Source: Dactylonectria macrodidyma (taxonomy: Eukaryota > Ascomycota > Sordariomycetes > Hypocreales > Nectriaceae). From it: a stretch of 64,000 nucleotides of DNA. Where the stretch lies: NCBI GenBank assembly GCA_020744425.1, contig JAGMUV010000014.1:62001-126000 (forward strand), in the 5' to 3' direction. The notes under the pieces were generated by a model. The model had not been told where the DNA came from and did no database searches. It saw only the letters and a list, made by a program, of their open reading frames with translations. The position numbers were made by a program, and so were the translations under genes. Below are positions 21,052 to 31,781 of this stretch, one piece after another (position 1 is the first letter of the stretch; every line of letters begins with the position of its first letter).

Positions 21052-23048
21052 TTACTCGTAACTCTTATTGGGCTTGACTCTTAGGTCTTCCGGCACTGTG
21101 CCGTCGGCGGCACGGAGCGTCAGTCTGTCGCCGTTGACCGCAATACAGTAATTGTCTTGCATGAAATACAATTCCTCCAATGACTCCGGATCTTGCGCCG
21201 CTCCTCTCCTTGCTCGGGCCTTCTCATTCATGGAGAGCGTGAGAAGGTCTGGGATCGACTCCCAAGATGATGACGTGAATCCTGTCCAGATAGACCAAGC
21301 GGAAAATGCCAGAACAAACACCACGTAACAATAGAAAACAGCCATTGCGGCGCGCATGGTGAGACTGTTATCAGCAAATGCGAATCCAAATACCCAGGCC
21401 TGCATTTCCATTCTGTAGTAGCGGGCTTTTTCGTCTTCACTAACCAAGTACGGGCTTCCACCTGGTCCGAATGCTGCGTTATCTCTCGGCATAAAGCTCT
21501 TCCACCACTTTCCTTTAGGATCGGCAAGAGTTGTAATGGCTGAGACATTCGGGGCCGACCGTGCCATGCCGTTTGTGACTAATAGGCCTAGAATTGCTTC
21601 GAGGTGCATTTCGGACCTAGTCCCGTTCCCATCTGAAGTTCAAATACCACTGGTGACCATCATCTCGTGCATGACCGACTGGTTGGTCCAGGGAACGGTT
21701 GGGTTCAAGTATTCCACGAAATTTGGTTTCAATTGGACTCTCCGACCGTGTTTGTACGTTCTATCCCAGATAGTTTCGCTGAATAATGCAGGTTCATCTG
21801 GGTATGTTGCTGGCCCTTGACTGAGGAGCGAGTTGAAGTCTCCAGTTAATTCCGTGTCGTTCCATCGGGCTTCAATCATGCAGCCATAGACATCGACTGA
21901 TGTATTGGAACTGTTTGTTGGGACAGCTACAATGACCCTGATTGAAGCGTTTTGAGCCATGGCAGTGGAGTTGACATCAAACCAAAGAACCTCCGGGGTT
22001 TTTATGCCCGGAAGTGTCAGACATCCAGCTCGTGATGGCGTTAGTGGAAATATTGACAACTGGGTATTCTTTTGACCTAAAATCTGGAAACCCAGGAGCC
22101 TTCAGGTCGTCGGACTGCATCGAAGTTCGGTAACATCTCTTGTGGGTGGCAGGCATGGGTGCGGTGACACGGTGTTCGGCTTTTGTGTACCAATCGAAGC
22201 GATAGCTCCCAGTTGCCGCTGCTTTATCTGACGCCGACTTCCAATCCACGGAGCTCAAAACACAGGCATCCGAAGGGACGAAATGAGGCATTGACACAAA
22301 AGTATAATTAGGGCTGAAGCGGTCAAACGGTTCTTCCCTAACATCAATGCTAAGCTTGGCGAGAGTTTTGGCCCCAGAGAGGACCAGATTCCGAGGGCGG
22401 CGTGGGCCCAGCACTCCGTCAACGACGAGGTTGGATGTTGGGAGCTTAGACACGAACTGATTTTTGAGCACCTCCCACTCCCAAGATGGACACAATGGGT
22501 TGCCGCTTATATTGCAGGATGAGCTCACGATGTTACTTTCGTCCAGAGTAACAGGAAATGTTCGCTCGTAAGTCGAACTGGCCCAAACAAAGTTCCCACC
22601 AGCCTCCCAATCGCCTTCTTGTGGCATCATGACCATGCGGACCCTCAAGCTCTTTGCCGATGTAGTAGTTGTTCCAGATATAGACGCTGAGCGTTATAAT
22701 TCCAGCAATAGCGGGAACATGTACCAGGGTTGTCAAGGTAGCTGCCAATCGATCCTGGACAATCGGGACTTCCTGTGTAGCCCTCACCATCTGGCGCGTC
22801 GCGCGAAATGGAATCAAGACGCTTTGAAGCCGGCATTTGTTGAGGAACGTGACGAGTCGCCACTTGAATGAGACGGGTCCTCCAGTCTCACCAGAGTTCG
22901 AATTACTGCGCAGCTCATTCTTTGCAGAAGATCCTTCGGGAGAGTTTGTTTGATGATCTTGAACCCGTGGGGTTGCCAAGTGTTGAGTAGGGTTCACGAG
23001 CTCGTAAGCTTGTGTCTCCATGGCGCTTTTGTCTGCCATACTCACCAT
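21052..23048 (-). pseudogene. Broken fungal transmembrane protein
   Basis: Four open segments belong together on the reverse strand: 23048-22533, 22648-21977, 22059-21640 and 21609-21052. The first has a cytosolic head and a membrane helix (VHVPAIAGIITLSVYIW). The second and third form a large, probably extracellular region with many N-glycosylation sequons, and the fourth ends with a C-terminal helix (FYCYVVFVLAFSAWSIWTGF). Segments 1 to 2 and 2 to 3 are in different frames without plausible introns. Segments 3 and 4 share a frame but are separated by a TGA at about 21642-21640. The expected second and third helices after YIGKELEGPHG are missing, which suggests an internal deletion. I recognise a widespread uncharacterised fungal membrane-protein type but no function. 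Confidence 0.7.
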
Positions 23049-24289
23049 AAATCAATGCGAAGAGAGCAGAGTATGGTAGATGATAGAGAAATCTGGGTAT
23101 TTGGAGATTCCAGAAGGAAAGGAGACAACGGCGTCTCATATTGTTCGTCGCTCTCAAAAATAGAATGGGGGCCAAGAATTAGACAGGGCTGCTGCTCAGT
23201 ATCAGGCTTTGCATACAACCAATGAACCAGCATTCTGAGGCCAGGGGTGCATCAACTGTCACCAGGCCCGCCAGGTATTTCTCGTTTAAACCGTTTAAAC
23301 GGCCTGTTCAGCCCTGCAGCAGGGCGGAAAGTAGACCAATCGGTGGGATGAGCCGGTTGCTTAAAGTAAGCCCAGCGTCGCATTGTCACATCAATCAGGT
23401 GACTGTCGCCAGACCTGGCCTCCCAAGAGCAACCTCCAGCCATGTAAACTGCCAGGGGATTAGATTATTGGTTGAAATACGAAGGCTTGATGGAGAACGA
23501 ATGGATGGGGCTGAAGTTGCATAAAGTCACATCTAAAATGTCAAATTGAGGCCTGTTCATAAATTACAACCCTGGATCCTATACGAAACATTTACATCTA
23601 ACACTAAAGACCAGGCTGTCACGGCCCAGGCTCCAAAGAGGTCAATGGGCCTGTACAGCGATGTCGACCCATCCAGCGAACTGCCCCCTACCATTGCCTT
23701 CACTGAAAGTGACTTCAACGTGCAACCCGTGACCGGCACCGGACGAACAGGAGCGAACATCAATAATCAAAGGTTAATGGAAGGCTCGAGGTCAACTACC
23801 ATCGCTTCAATGTCCAGAAGAGTTGATACAGTATGAGTTTGGCTTGGATCTGTAGGATACAACGTCCCCAATGACCGATGTTGGGGTTACACGTGGGCTT
23901 CACGTAACCCCTGGTGGAAACACGACTATTTGGGAAGTCATGTACGATGCAGAGGCATGTCTTCAATATATAGGTAGGATGGGGGGTCTGACTTACGCCC
24001 CAACTGTACGTCAGATTCCCTAACAACGAGCCAGGCAAGCGTTGAAGCCACCGTAGCAATGCTTTGCCTTATCTCCCTCTCCGCATGCAGGCATTCGCGT
24101 CAGTCCAACTCAATAGTGCACCGCCGTTGTTCTCCACAATCATCACTCTGAAATCTCTTTCTGAACTGCACATAATTCTCAATCTGATATCTCAACCTTG
24201 CATGCCAGGTTCTTTCTATGGACAGAAGGAGATCTGAGTGCATCCATTTCCCTCTACTGCTGTCTTAATCTAGCTCGAGGCGTCATTGT
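23049..24289. other. Intergenic, no gene seen
   Basis: Contains a tight direct repeat CGTTTAAAC-CGTTTAAAC near 23281-23300 in the region upstream of the broken membrane gene. Open frames are short and without motifs. Confidence 0.5.
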
Positions 24290-25939
24290 TTAAATTTCGT
24301 ATCGATAGTCAGGGACCTTGTCAGCATCGCCACCCATATCGACAGAGATACCAACTTCTGGTCTTCCATAGATCCTGTCCCGCCTGCGGTTCTCATTCAA
24401 CAAAAGGAAGGACATCAGGCCCGCACCCACGGCGGTCGTGAAAGTAAGTGCGCTTGCGACGGAATTGCCCATGAGATATTGAGGGGCGTCTGAAGTTGGA
24501 TAGATATTCGAAGCAGCAACTCCGACAGCATGAGTCACCGCGATGACAATGCCGATACCAACGCCAGCTTTGGTGTCGCCAGCAAATGTAGACGTAATCC
24601 AAGTGAGGACGATAGGAAAAGCCATGTAGGTACCCTTGGAAGAAAGTGTTAGTTAAGTCCAACTAAATCATCGTGTGTTTTCTCAACTTACAGTCACAGC
24701 TAGGAAGCAGGCGATATATCGGGCCGTGTCGTGATGAAGAACACCAAGACAGATGTATCCGGTCCCAGCAATCAGACCACCGATCATGATTGGGATACCC
24801 CGAACTCTAAACTTGTCGGACAAGGCCGCCGTGATGAGCAGGCATATATAAGCGGTTCCATAGATGGGGGCTGTCATGAGATTGGCCATTACGGAATGGT
24901 AACCCAGGTGCTTGACGATCGTTGGCAGAAAGACAGCAGCAACAGCCAGTGAAAGGGATAGACCGGAGTATATAGCACAGAAGAGGTATAATCGAGGGTC
25001 GGTAAATGCGCTAAGAGTAACAGTCAGCGAAGGCAAAGGTATAGTGCTAGATGGGTGACTTGTACTCACGCCTTGACCTGCGCCATGTTGATGCCGCTGT
25101 CTTCGTTCTTCGTGAATCGGCTGCGACGACTTAAGATGATCTTGTATTCTTCGTCGGTAAACCAGTGAGACTTGTCTGACTCGGGGCGACCGGGCAGTAT
25201 CCACAGAGTCAAGAAGCCCAAAAGAACAGTTGGAAGACCCTCAATGAGAAAGAGCGCTTGCCAGGGGGTAACAGCCATGTTCTGTGCGAGACCAATGCCG
25301 TAAGCGACGATACCTGAGATGACACCACTGAGGGCGCTCATGCCAGCGTATGCGGCGATACGTAGCGATAGTTCCGATTTCAGGTACCAAAAGCTTAGGT
25401 AGAGGGCGCATCCTGGGGCGAACGAAGCCTCAAACATGCCCAGAAAAAATCGCACGGCAGACAGCCCGGCAGCATTGGTGCACGCAGCTTGGAGAGTGCT
25501 CACTGCACCCCAGCCGATAGCACAGATTCCGAGCCAAACTGAAGGTTTCACAACCTTCAGCATCAAGCCACCAACAGTTCCAAAGATGACAGTTCCAATA
25601 TAGAAGCAGGCAGAGGCAAGTTGGTATTGCATGCTGGTGAGGCCGATATCCTCTTCGAGTCCGATGTTTCGTGCGTTTCCCATGTTACTCCTAGATGAGG
25701 CAAAGAACAGAGTCAGTGAAATTCACGATGGAACTAACTTAGGGACCTCTGTACCTATCGATGTACGACACGAGATAGAGAAGCATGATCCAAGGCAGGA
25801 TGGTCCGGTCGAGTTTCCCCACAAGACGGCGTTCGGCCTCGGGATCTGGCACGAAGAGGGTTTCCAAACCTTCCTTGTCGGGCACGCACCCATCTTCTTG
25901 GTGTTGGCAAACCTCCTGCTTGTTGACTTCTTCGTCCAT
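24290..25939 (-). CDS. DAL5-type MFS transporter (TNA1/vitamin or organic-acid carrier type)
   Basis: Four exons, 25939-25755, 25690-25070, 25010-24692 and 24634-24290, with introns of 64, 59 and 57 bases; 489 residues. The first junction rebuilds the family motif YIDRSNMGNAR and the third rebuilds VTGTYMAFP, which confirms the splice sites. Other motifs: RTILPWIMLLYLVSYIDR, GLTSMQYQLASACFYIG, RFFLGMFEASFAPG, LPGRPESDKSHWFT, then FTDPRLYLFCAIYSGLSLSL in the second half. Plasma membrane, 12 helices expected. It is divergent from the SMP-30 lactonase at 26699, so the two may share regulation. Substrate unknown. Confidence 0.9.
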
Positions 25940-26698
25940 ATTGGCTCAAGGCGGGAAAGTCTTTGAAGTGTACAATTGAGGGAATGATGCTTGATTCTGG
26001 GCAGAGGTTTCATTCCAAGTTGGCAAAGCCAAGGTACTTTATACTACCCATCCAGAGCTTGAGTACACTCGTTTACACCTGGGTGCCTTTTGTTTCTGGA
26101 GAAGGACCTTGGGTGCTCCACAATGATGCTTCCCCGTGGGGTATTGACCCTAGTTGATGTTGACGGGAAAACTCCGTCATGGCACAACGGCACGACCAGC
26201 AGGCTAAGGTCGAGAGACTGAGTACTGGTATGAAACTCATCTTTGATATGGGTTAAGGTTGACGTCGCGAGGTTCTTCCATTGTCGCTATCTGTGGTAAC
26301 GATCGCACAGGGATGTCTCGGGAAAAGGCCGTGTCCACATTTGATGACGCCGTCGTGAAGCTGCAAGACGTCCACCTGGTTGTGGACGGGGAAAGACCGC
26401 GTCCTCGTTTGATAATGTCACTATTAGCCTAGTCGACATTACAAACGGGGAAAATCCGTTTCATCCTTTCGCAATTCCACTGTTGAGTTACGAGACATCG
26501 CGGACGGGGGAAAGCCGTGTCCTCATACGATGCCGCGTCACAATCAAGTAATCAATACGACGCCCAGCCAATAACCGAGTCGGGAATCAGAGTGTCCAGT
26601 CTCAGGGCATTGAGCTTTATAATCCGACCCTTTGCTTGACAGCGAAACGTGCCTCTGTCCCTACTTATTAAGTGTACCCTGCCAATACGAAGACCAGA
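25940..26698. promoter_or_regulatory. Divergent intergenic region with a repeat array
   Basis: Holds the promoters of the MFS carrier and the lactonase. It contains the diverged repeats listed at 26310-26550. Confidence 0.45.
26310..26550. repeat. Diverged ~59-68-base tandem repeats with a hairpin-like core
   Basis: A core close to GACGGGGAAAGCCGTGTCC recurs with CGGG beginning near 26319, 26387, 26446 and 26505 (steps of 68, 59 and 59 bases). A weaker outlier (GACGGGAAAACTCCGTC) lies near 26161. GGAC...GTCC flanks make each core partly self-complementary. Sequence between cores is related but diverged. Confidence 0.65.
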
Positions 26699-27616
26699 AT
26701 GTCCGGCTGGTATGAGCCACCGCCAGTGCTCACACCTGAACCACTGCTTGCACTTCCCACATCCTTCCGAAGTTTAGGAACTTCGGACCATTCCAAAAAC
26801 CAAAAGCGAGGGAGACCACTTGACTCTTTTCTCGAGGGTCCTGTGGTTTGTGGAAACACTCTCTACCTCACGGATATCCCGTACGGCCGAATTTTTGCGG
26901 TAGACATCCCAACCCAACAATGGAGCCTCGTTATTCAGTATGACGGCGAACCCAATGGCCTAGCGTGGCACAAGGAGCGGCGGCAGCTTATTATTGCGGA
27001 TTTTAAATTAGGGATCCTCAGCGTAGATCCCACCGCTGCCGAGCCGCAGCTCATCACAATTATGGATCGTTTCAACGGCGAGCGGCTAAAAGGTCCCAAC
27101 GACCTTGTCGTCTCTGATAACGGTACGATATTCTTCACAGACCAGGGCATGACCGGCCTTCAAGATCCATCCGGGAGAGTCTATCGTCTTTCGTCTGATG
27201 GCCGGGTTGACGTGCTGTTGCATAATTGTCCCTCCCCAAATGGCCTAGTACTCGATTCCTCGGGCACATTTCTCTATGTCGCAATGACCAGAGATAATAG
27301 TGTCTGGCTAGCGCCGTTGTACCCTGACGGAAGCGTTCAGAGGACAGGGCGGTTCGCCAGCTACTTTGGGGTTGGCGGCCCCGATGGCTTAGCGACGGAT
27401 GTGGAGGGCAACATATTTGTAGCGCATTCAACTTTGGGCACGGTGTTCGTTCACAACAAGGATGGGACACCGAGGGCTAGAATTACGACCAAATCGTGTG
27501 GTAGTGGAAGCACAAACCTGACTTGGGGCGGTGAGGAACTCAAGACTCTTTTTATTGTAGAAAGTGAATCGGGCTCGATTCTAGTTCTAGACTGGCATTG
27601 CCGGGGGAAAATCTGA
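26699..27616 (+). CDS. SMP-30/gluconolactonase-family lactone hydrolase
   Basis: Single exon, 305 residues from the ATG at 26699 (MSGWYEPPP); the open frame begins 27 bases earlier without an ATG. Beta-propeller signatures and the metal-site residues are visible: FLEGPVV (Glu), LKGPNDLVVSDNGTIFFTD (Asn), CPSPNGLVLDSSGTFLYV (Asn) and GGPDGLATDVEGNIFVAH (Asp). The family hydrolyses sugar or other lactones with a divalent metal. No signal peptide is seen, so it is probably cytosolic. The divergent MFS carrier suggests an uptake-hydrolysis pair. The substrate is unknown. Confidence 0.9.
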   Translation: MSGWYEPPPVLTPEPLLALPTSFRSLGTSDHSKNQKRGRPLDSFLEGPVVCGNTLYLTDIPYGRIFAVDIPTQQWSLVIQYDGEPNGLAWHKERRQLIIADFKLGILSVDPTAAEPQLITIMDRFNGERLKGPNDLVVSDNGTIFFTDQGMTGLQDPSGRVYRLSSDGRVDVLLHNCPSPNGLVLDSSGTFLYVAMTRDNSVWLAPLYPDGSVQRTGRFASYFGVGGPDGLATDVEGNIFVAHSTLGTVFVHNKDGTPRARITTKSCGSGSTNLTWGGEELKTLFIVESESGSILVLDWHCRGKI

Positions 27617-27944
27617 AGTTTTTATAGTCAGAATTCTTATCATACTAATGTTATCCACAACTGTGTAAGCAACCTTACCCAGGGCTAAACCTATGGCCAA
27701 ATAGAGGAAGAAACATCTCTTTTAGCGTCCGCCCTTAGTCGCTTTCGTTTGAGTCTTGGTATGTTGACAAGCCGATGAGGGAACATGGACTTGTAGATAA
27801 CGCAGCTCGATTTCTCACTATCGCACACCTTCTGATAGTTAATCTAATCAATTCATCTGTCTCGAGCAATCTGCACTTTACAAACCTAGCCTCCAAAAGA
27901 ATGACAACCTTCATCAGCTCCATCCGTCTAACTTCTACTTTCTA
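27617..27944. other. Convergent intergenic, no gene seen
   Basis: Lies between the lactonase and the 27945 gene, both transcribed toward it. Nothing recognised. Confidence 0.5.
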
Positions 27945-29024
27945 CTAATTCGATATTATTCGCGAATAGCTATGAGCGTAGCTGTTGTTTGAGGGATGGA
28001 AGCTAAAGCCGAGTAATGTCCTCTGGCGTTTTGGAGACTCATTCATTTCCTCTAACAAAGCCTCAGACCGTTTCCGCTTTGGTGCTGTAGAGGGGCTCTC
28101 TTGAGCAGAAGTGTCGTCAATCATCATAGTAGTGGGTTGATGCTGAGCATTGGTCAGTCCCTGTTGCGAAACGTGCAAAGATTGGGGAGTATGGGGGACA
28201 CTGGGGACCAGTTGCTTGGGACTGGCTGGTGGGGACTGACTCTGAGATGTGAAAATTTCTCCCCATTCCACTGCCCTGAACAATGGCCGCTTCTCCATAG
28301 ATTCGGGCTCCCCTGGACGAGGTCCCGGATCGCGAGGTTCAGCAAAAATCCCGAAATGATAATTTGTCGTCCATTGAGAGGGTGTTGTGCTAATGTTCGG
28401 AGCTGAGATCGTGTCTTGGTAGCACCGAGCATAAGGGTGGCGGGTCAGACCCTGTGATGGACATGGTTCCATTTCCCCTTTAGCTGCGTGTTCTTCCCAC
28501 TTCATGGTAGCCTGTGTAAGATCGTACAGGTCGCTATGCCACTTCTCGAAGATCTCCTGGAGTTCCCAACGGAGTCGTCCATACGAGAGGTGTTCTGGCG
28601 CTTGCTGCCCGAGCAAGTCAGCCGTCAAAGAGCACATGGCCACCTGAGCGGCAGCATCGAAGAATTCTCGTCTCAATAGACTGTAGCGGTCGTTATTATC
28701 CCGGAAAGGCCATGCATTCTCGGAGAGGAACAGGCACTCTTCGAAGACCAATTCTGCTTGGTGTTCGCTGGTAACAACACGGTGGAATACCTGGTTACCG
28801 TGGCATGGGGATGCATCGCCGCTGACATTGCAGATGCTCCATTGTTTTAAGACGCAGCAACTTCCATGTACATTGCAGGTACTGGTCTCATCAGCATCTT
28901 GTTTGTGACAGCACGGAGCAGGAGTCTCGAGAGGGTGGAAGATAGCATCGTGACTGTCCATGCTGATAATTACAGGCCGTCGAGTGTCACACTCGGTCTG
29001 ATGAGTAATGAGTGTGAGACACAT
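27945..29024 (-). CDS. Hypothetical fungal protein with Cys/His-rich head and basic nuclear-type signal
   Basis: 359 residues from the first real ATG at 29024 (MCLTLITHQTEC); the frame is open farther upstream only through a repeat-derived stretch without ATG. The head resembles a widespread type of uncharacterised fungal protein that starts MCL..THxxC. It has several Cys/His pairs (APCCHKQDADETSTC, HGSCC, SPCHGNQ) that could bind metal. A central helical part (about 125-200) is followed by a Pro/Ser-rich tail. APKRKRSEALLEEMNESPKR near residues 315-335 looks like a bipartite nuclear localisation signal. No enzyme motif. Function unknown; probably real because the frame is long and the head is familiar. 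Confidence 0.6.
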   Translation of the reverse strand: MCLTLITHQTECDTRRPVIISMDSHDAIFHPLETPAPCCHKQDADETSTCNVHGSCCVLKQWSICNVSGDASPCHGNQVFHRVVTSEHQAELVFEECLFLSENAWPFRDNNDRYSLLRREFFDAAAQVAMCSLTADLLGQQAPEHLSYGRLRWELQEIFEKWHSDLYDLTQATMKWEEHAAKGEMEPCPSQGLTRHPYARCYQDTISAPNISTTPSQWTTNYHFGIFAEPRDPGPRPGEPESMEKRPLFRAVEWGEIFTSQSQSPPASPKQLVPSVPHTPQSLHVSQQGLTNAQHQPTTMMIDDTSAQESPSTAPKRKRSEALLEEMNESPKRQRTLLGFSFHPSNNSYAHSYSRIISN

Positions 29025-29425
29025 TTTTGCGGTTTCAATGATTGATTTCAATGAAGGAATGTCTGCAACAACTGTTTCCAATAATTGACGTGACAAATAG
29101 CTGCAACGATTGGTTTCAGTGATCGGTTTCAATGATGGCGGTGATGACTGAGTGCAATGATAGGTTTTAATAATCGATTTCAAAAATGGAGGTGAGTGAT
29201 GGTTTCTAATTTGAGTCAACAACGAATTGAAATGTTTTATAGTCAATCACCAAGGCCTTGTTGGCTGAAACCCTTTGTTAGGTGAACTCTGAACATTGTT
29301 TGGGGAACTTTCATTGAACAAAGGTTGAGCCAAAGACTCTACCGTCGAACAACTGGCATCCGTTGCCAGACAACGATTCACTATCACAGATGACGGGGAT
29401 TTGAGTTGCGACAAATGTTGTAAAG

Positions 29426-29588
29426 TTAGCCATGTCCATAGCGGTCCATACCATGTGGCCGCAACCTTGATCATATAATTAGCTATGTCCAAAGTGGTCT
29501 ATGCCTTGGCGATCACAACCTTAATTCCACAGCTAGCCGTGTCTATGGCGGTCTATACCTTGGTGACCGCGACCTTGATCACACAGCA
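29426..29588. repeat. Three-copy 53/54-base tandem repeat
   Basis: Units start near 29426, 29479 and 29533 and share TTAGCNATGTCCATNGCGG, then ...CCTTGATCACA. Copies differ from one another at roughly one base in five. Confidence 0.75.
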
Positions 29589-29760
29589 CTCATAGTGAGC
29601 TATACTGAAGATAAATTGGCCTTAGCAGCACACACCCGGAAGGAAGACCAAAGTTAGACAGTCAAAGTAAAATAAAAAAGAACCAAGAGTAGGAACAACA
29701 GAATGATAGGCCTAGTACACAATCCCAAGGCAACAGTGACTCAGAACGACTAGAGTTCTA

Positions 29761-29810
29761 CTAACAGTGACCCATACATGTTCTCCTAACAGTGACCCAT
29801 ACATGTTCTC
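29761..29810. repeat. Perfect 25-base tandem duplication
   Basis: 29761-29785 and 29786-29810 are identical, starting CTAACAGTGACCCATACATG. Perfect identity implies a recent slippage or duplication event. Confidence 0.95.
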
Positions 29811-30097
29811 GAGTTGATACACATGGTCAAGAGCCGCACTTTGAATCCGGTCCAAGGCGTGCTGCACAATTACTCGGCTATTGCTTGAGATTCAAGGCGG
29901 CGTATTTCACGTGCTGCCAGAATCTGCGATCCAATAGAAGCCCCATCTAAAATGTTGTCCATTACGGAGACCCATTGTCTTGGGGAATGCGCCTGAAGTA
30001 TCCCAAGGACGGTGGACATGAGTTTACGATCTGTCCTACGTAGAACCTAGTTGAACTAAGGGGACTCAATCAACACAGAAGCTATCAACCCCGCCTG

Positions 30098-31781
30098 TTA
30101 CAGTTTGGGCTTCGTCTCAGAGGTCCACTCCAAGCTAAGAGAGTCCTTCAACTGTACCTTGTACTGCTCAGCGAGCGTCGCCTCCACAGTCTTGATCTTG
30201 GCCAGACGCTCTCGCACGGCTCCGGCCCGCCGAGCCTCAAGCTTTCCAAGCTGCAGCTGGTGCACCTCGTCGGGTCCATCAACGATCCTCATCGTTCTTG
30301 CGCTAGCCCACATGTACGCCAGCGGGGTGTCCTGGCTGACGCCCGCGCCGCCATAGACCTGGATGGCAAAGTCGAGGACCTGTCCAAGGATCTTGGGGAC
30401 GAGAATTTTGGCTTCGGCGATTTCCCTCATGGCCAGCTTTACGTTGCCGTTGTCGATCTTGAGCGCCGCGTTCAGCACGATCAATCGGGATGCGTCGATA
30501 TCGATCCGGGCTTGAGCCACCTTGTTCAGGACTGAGCCGTACTCGTGCAGCATGTTGCCGAAGGGTTTTTTGGTAGGTTCGTAGATGCGTGCAAGAACCA
30601 GGTCCAACGCACGCTCAGCCTAGCGAGAAGAATTTATAGTCAGCGCTGAACATGATTGTCAACGCAAAGATGAGGAGCATGTCTTACCGCTCCAATGCAC
30701 CGCATGGTGTGGTGGATTCTTCCCGGGCCAAGTCGACCCTGGATGATCTCGAAGCCTCTGCCTTCTCCAAGTACGATGTTCTCAGCTGGCACGCGCACAT
30801 TATTAAAGCTGATGTGGCCGTGTCCATGCGGCGCGTCATCGTAACCGAAGACAGACAACATACGGTGCACAGTGATTCCAGGCGTTCGAGCAGGCACAAG
30901 AATGACTGATTGTTGCCGATACGGGTTGGCGTTCGCAGCGTCTGTCTTGCCCATGAGAATGTACAATTCGCATCGCGGATCACCCGCTCCACTGCTCCAC
31001 CATTTCTACACGGCGAGGGAGTAAACATTAACCACACGTTCTAGCAGTGGTGAGATTTCTTGCTTGTGGGAAGATTGACTTACACTTCCATTTAGGACGT
31101 ACTCATTTCCTTCCTTGACCATCTGGAACTCGATGTTCCTGGCATCGCTCGACGCAACGGCGGGCTCGGTCATAAGGAATGCCGAACGAATTTTGCCGTC
31201 TAGCAACGGCGCCAGCCATTTCGCCTTCTGGGGGGAATTTCCGAACTTGGCCAGAACCTCCATGTTTCCAGTATCAGGAGCTGAGCAGTTCATTGCCTAG
31301 TGGGTTGGCAAGTTAACCCTGTGCCTTTTTGATGAATATGGACCCGGTGTTCTAGCACCTGGCCTCTCAGCGGTGTGATCTTACCTCACTCGCAGTGTGA
31401 CTCCATCCTAATTGCTCAGCCATGAGGGCGTATTCAAGATTGGTGAAGCCGCCACCTTCAGAATAGTGGCCCTTGGCTAAGAACAGGTTCCAAAGCCCCA
31501 TCTGGCGAGCTTCGGCCTTCAAGTCATCGAGAACCTTAGGCACAGTGGAAAACCGCGATTTGATGTCACTTCCGAGTTGCTGCGCGTAGATGGTGTCGGC
31601 TGGAAGGCATCTCTCTTGTACAAAATTTTCTACCTACAAAGATGCGAGCTGGAATTAGCACGATTGTAACGTGTCAATTGAGGCGTTGGGGATGCGGTAC
31701 CTGGTCCAATGTCTTCCGTGCTCGTTCGCTAACCTTGTCAACCACCAAAGCGGGGATCTTGGTAGATGCGGATGGCTCCAT
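30098..31781 (-). CDS. Acyl-CoA dehydrogenase (ACAD10/11-like)
   Basis: Five exons, 31781-31701, 31633-31385, 31296-31084, 31005-30688 and 30619-30098, with introns of 67, 88, 78 and 68 bases all in phase 0; 460 residues. The order of family motifs is intact: [20 protein letters not shown] and MAEQLGWS in the N-terminal helical domain. [18 protein letters not shown] and [19 protein letters not shown] follow in the beta domain. [40 protein letters not shown] and [20 protein letters not shown] lie in the C-terminal FAD-binding domain, with [10 protein letters not shown] near the end. It oxidises acyl-CoA to enoyl-CoA. The C-terminus [10 protein letters not shown] is not a peroxisomal SKL signal, and no clear mitochondrial presequence is seen. 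Chain-length preference unknown. Confidence 0.92.

Larger units (their letters stand above)
29025..30097. other. Intergenic with several short tandem repeats
   Basis: From about 29032 to 29210 a diverged unit close to GGTTTCAATGATNGATTTC recurs. The stretch also carries the 53-base and 25-base repeats listed separately. No gene recognised. Confidence 0.55.

Noticed and set aside
23281..23300. CGTTTAAAC direct repeat as an operator
   Set aside because: A single pair with no known regulator; too little evidence for a site call.
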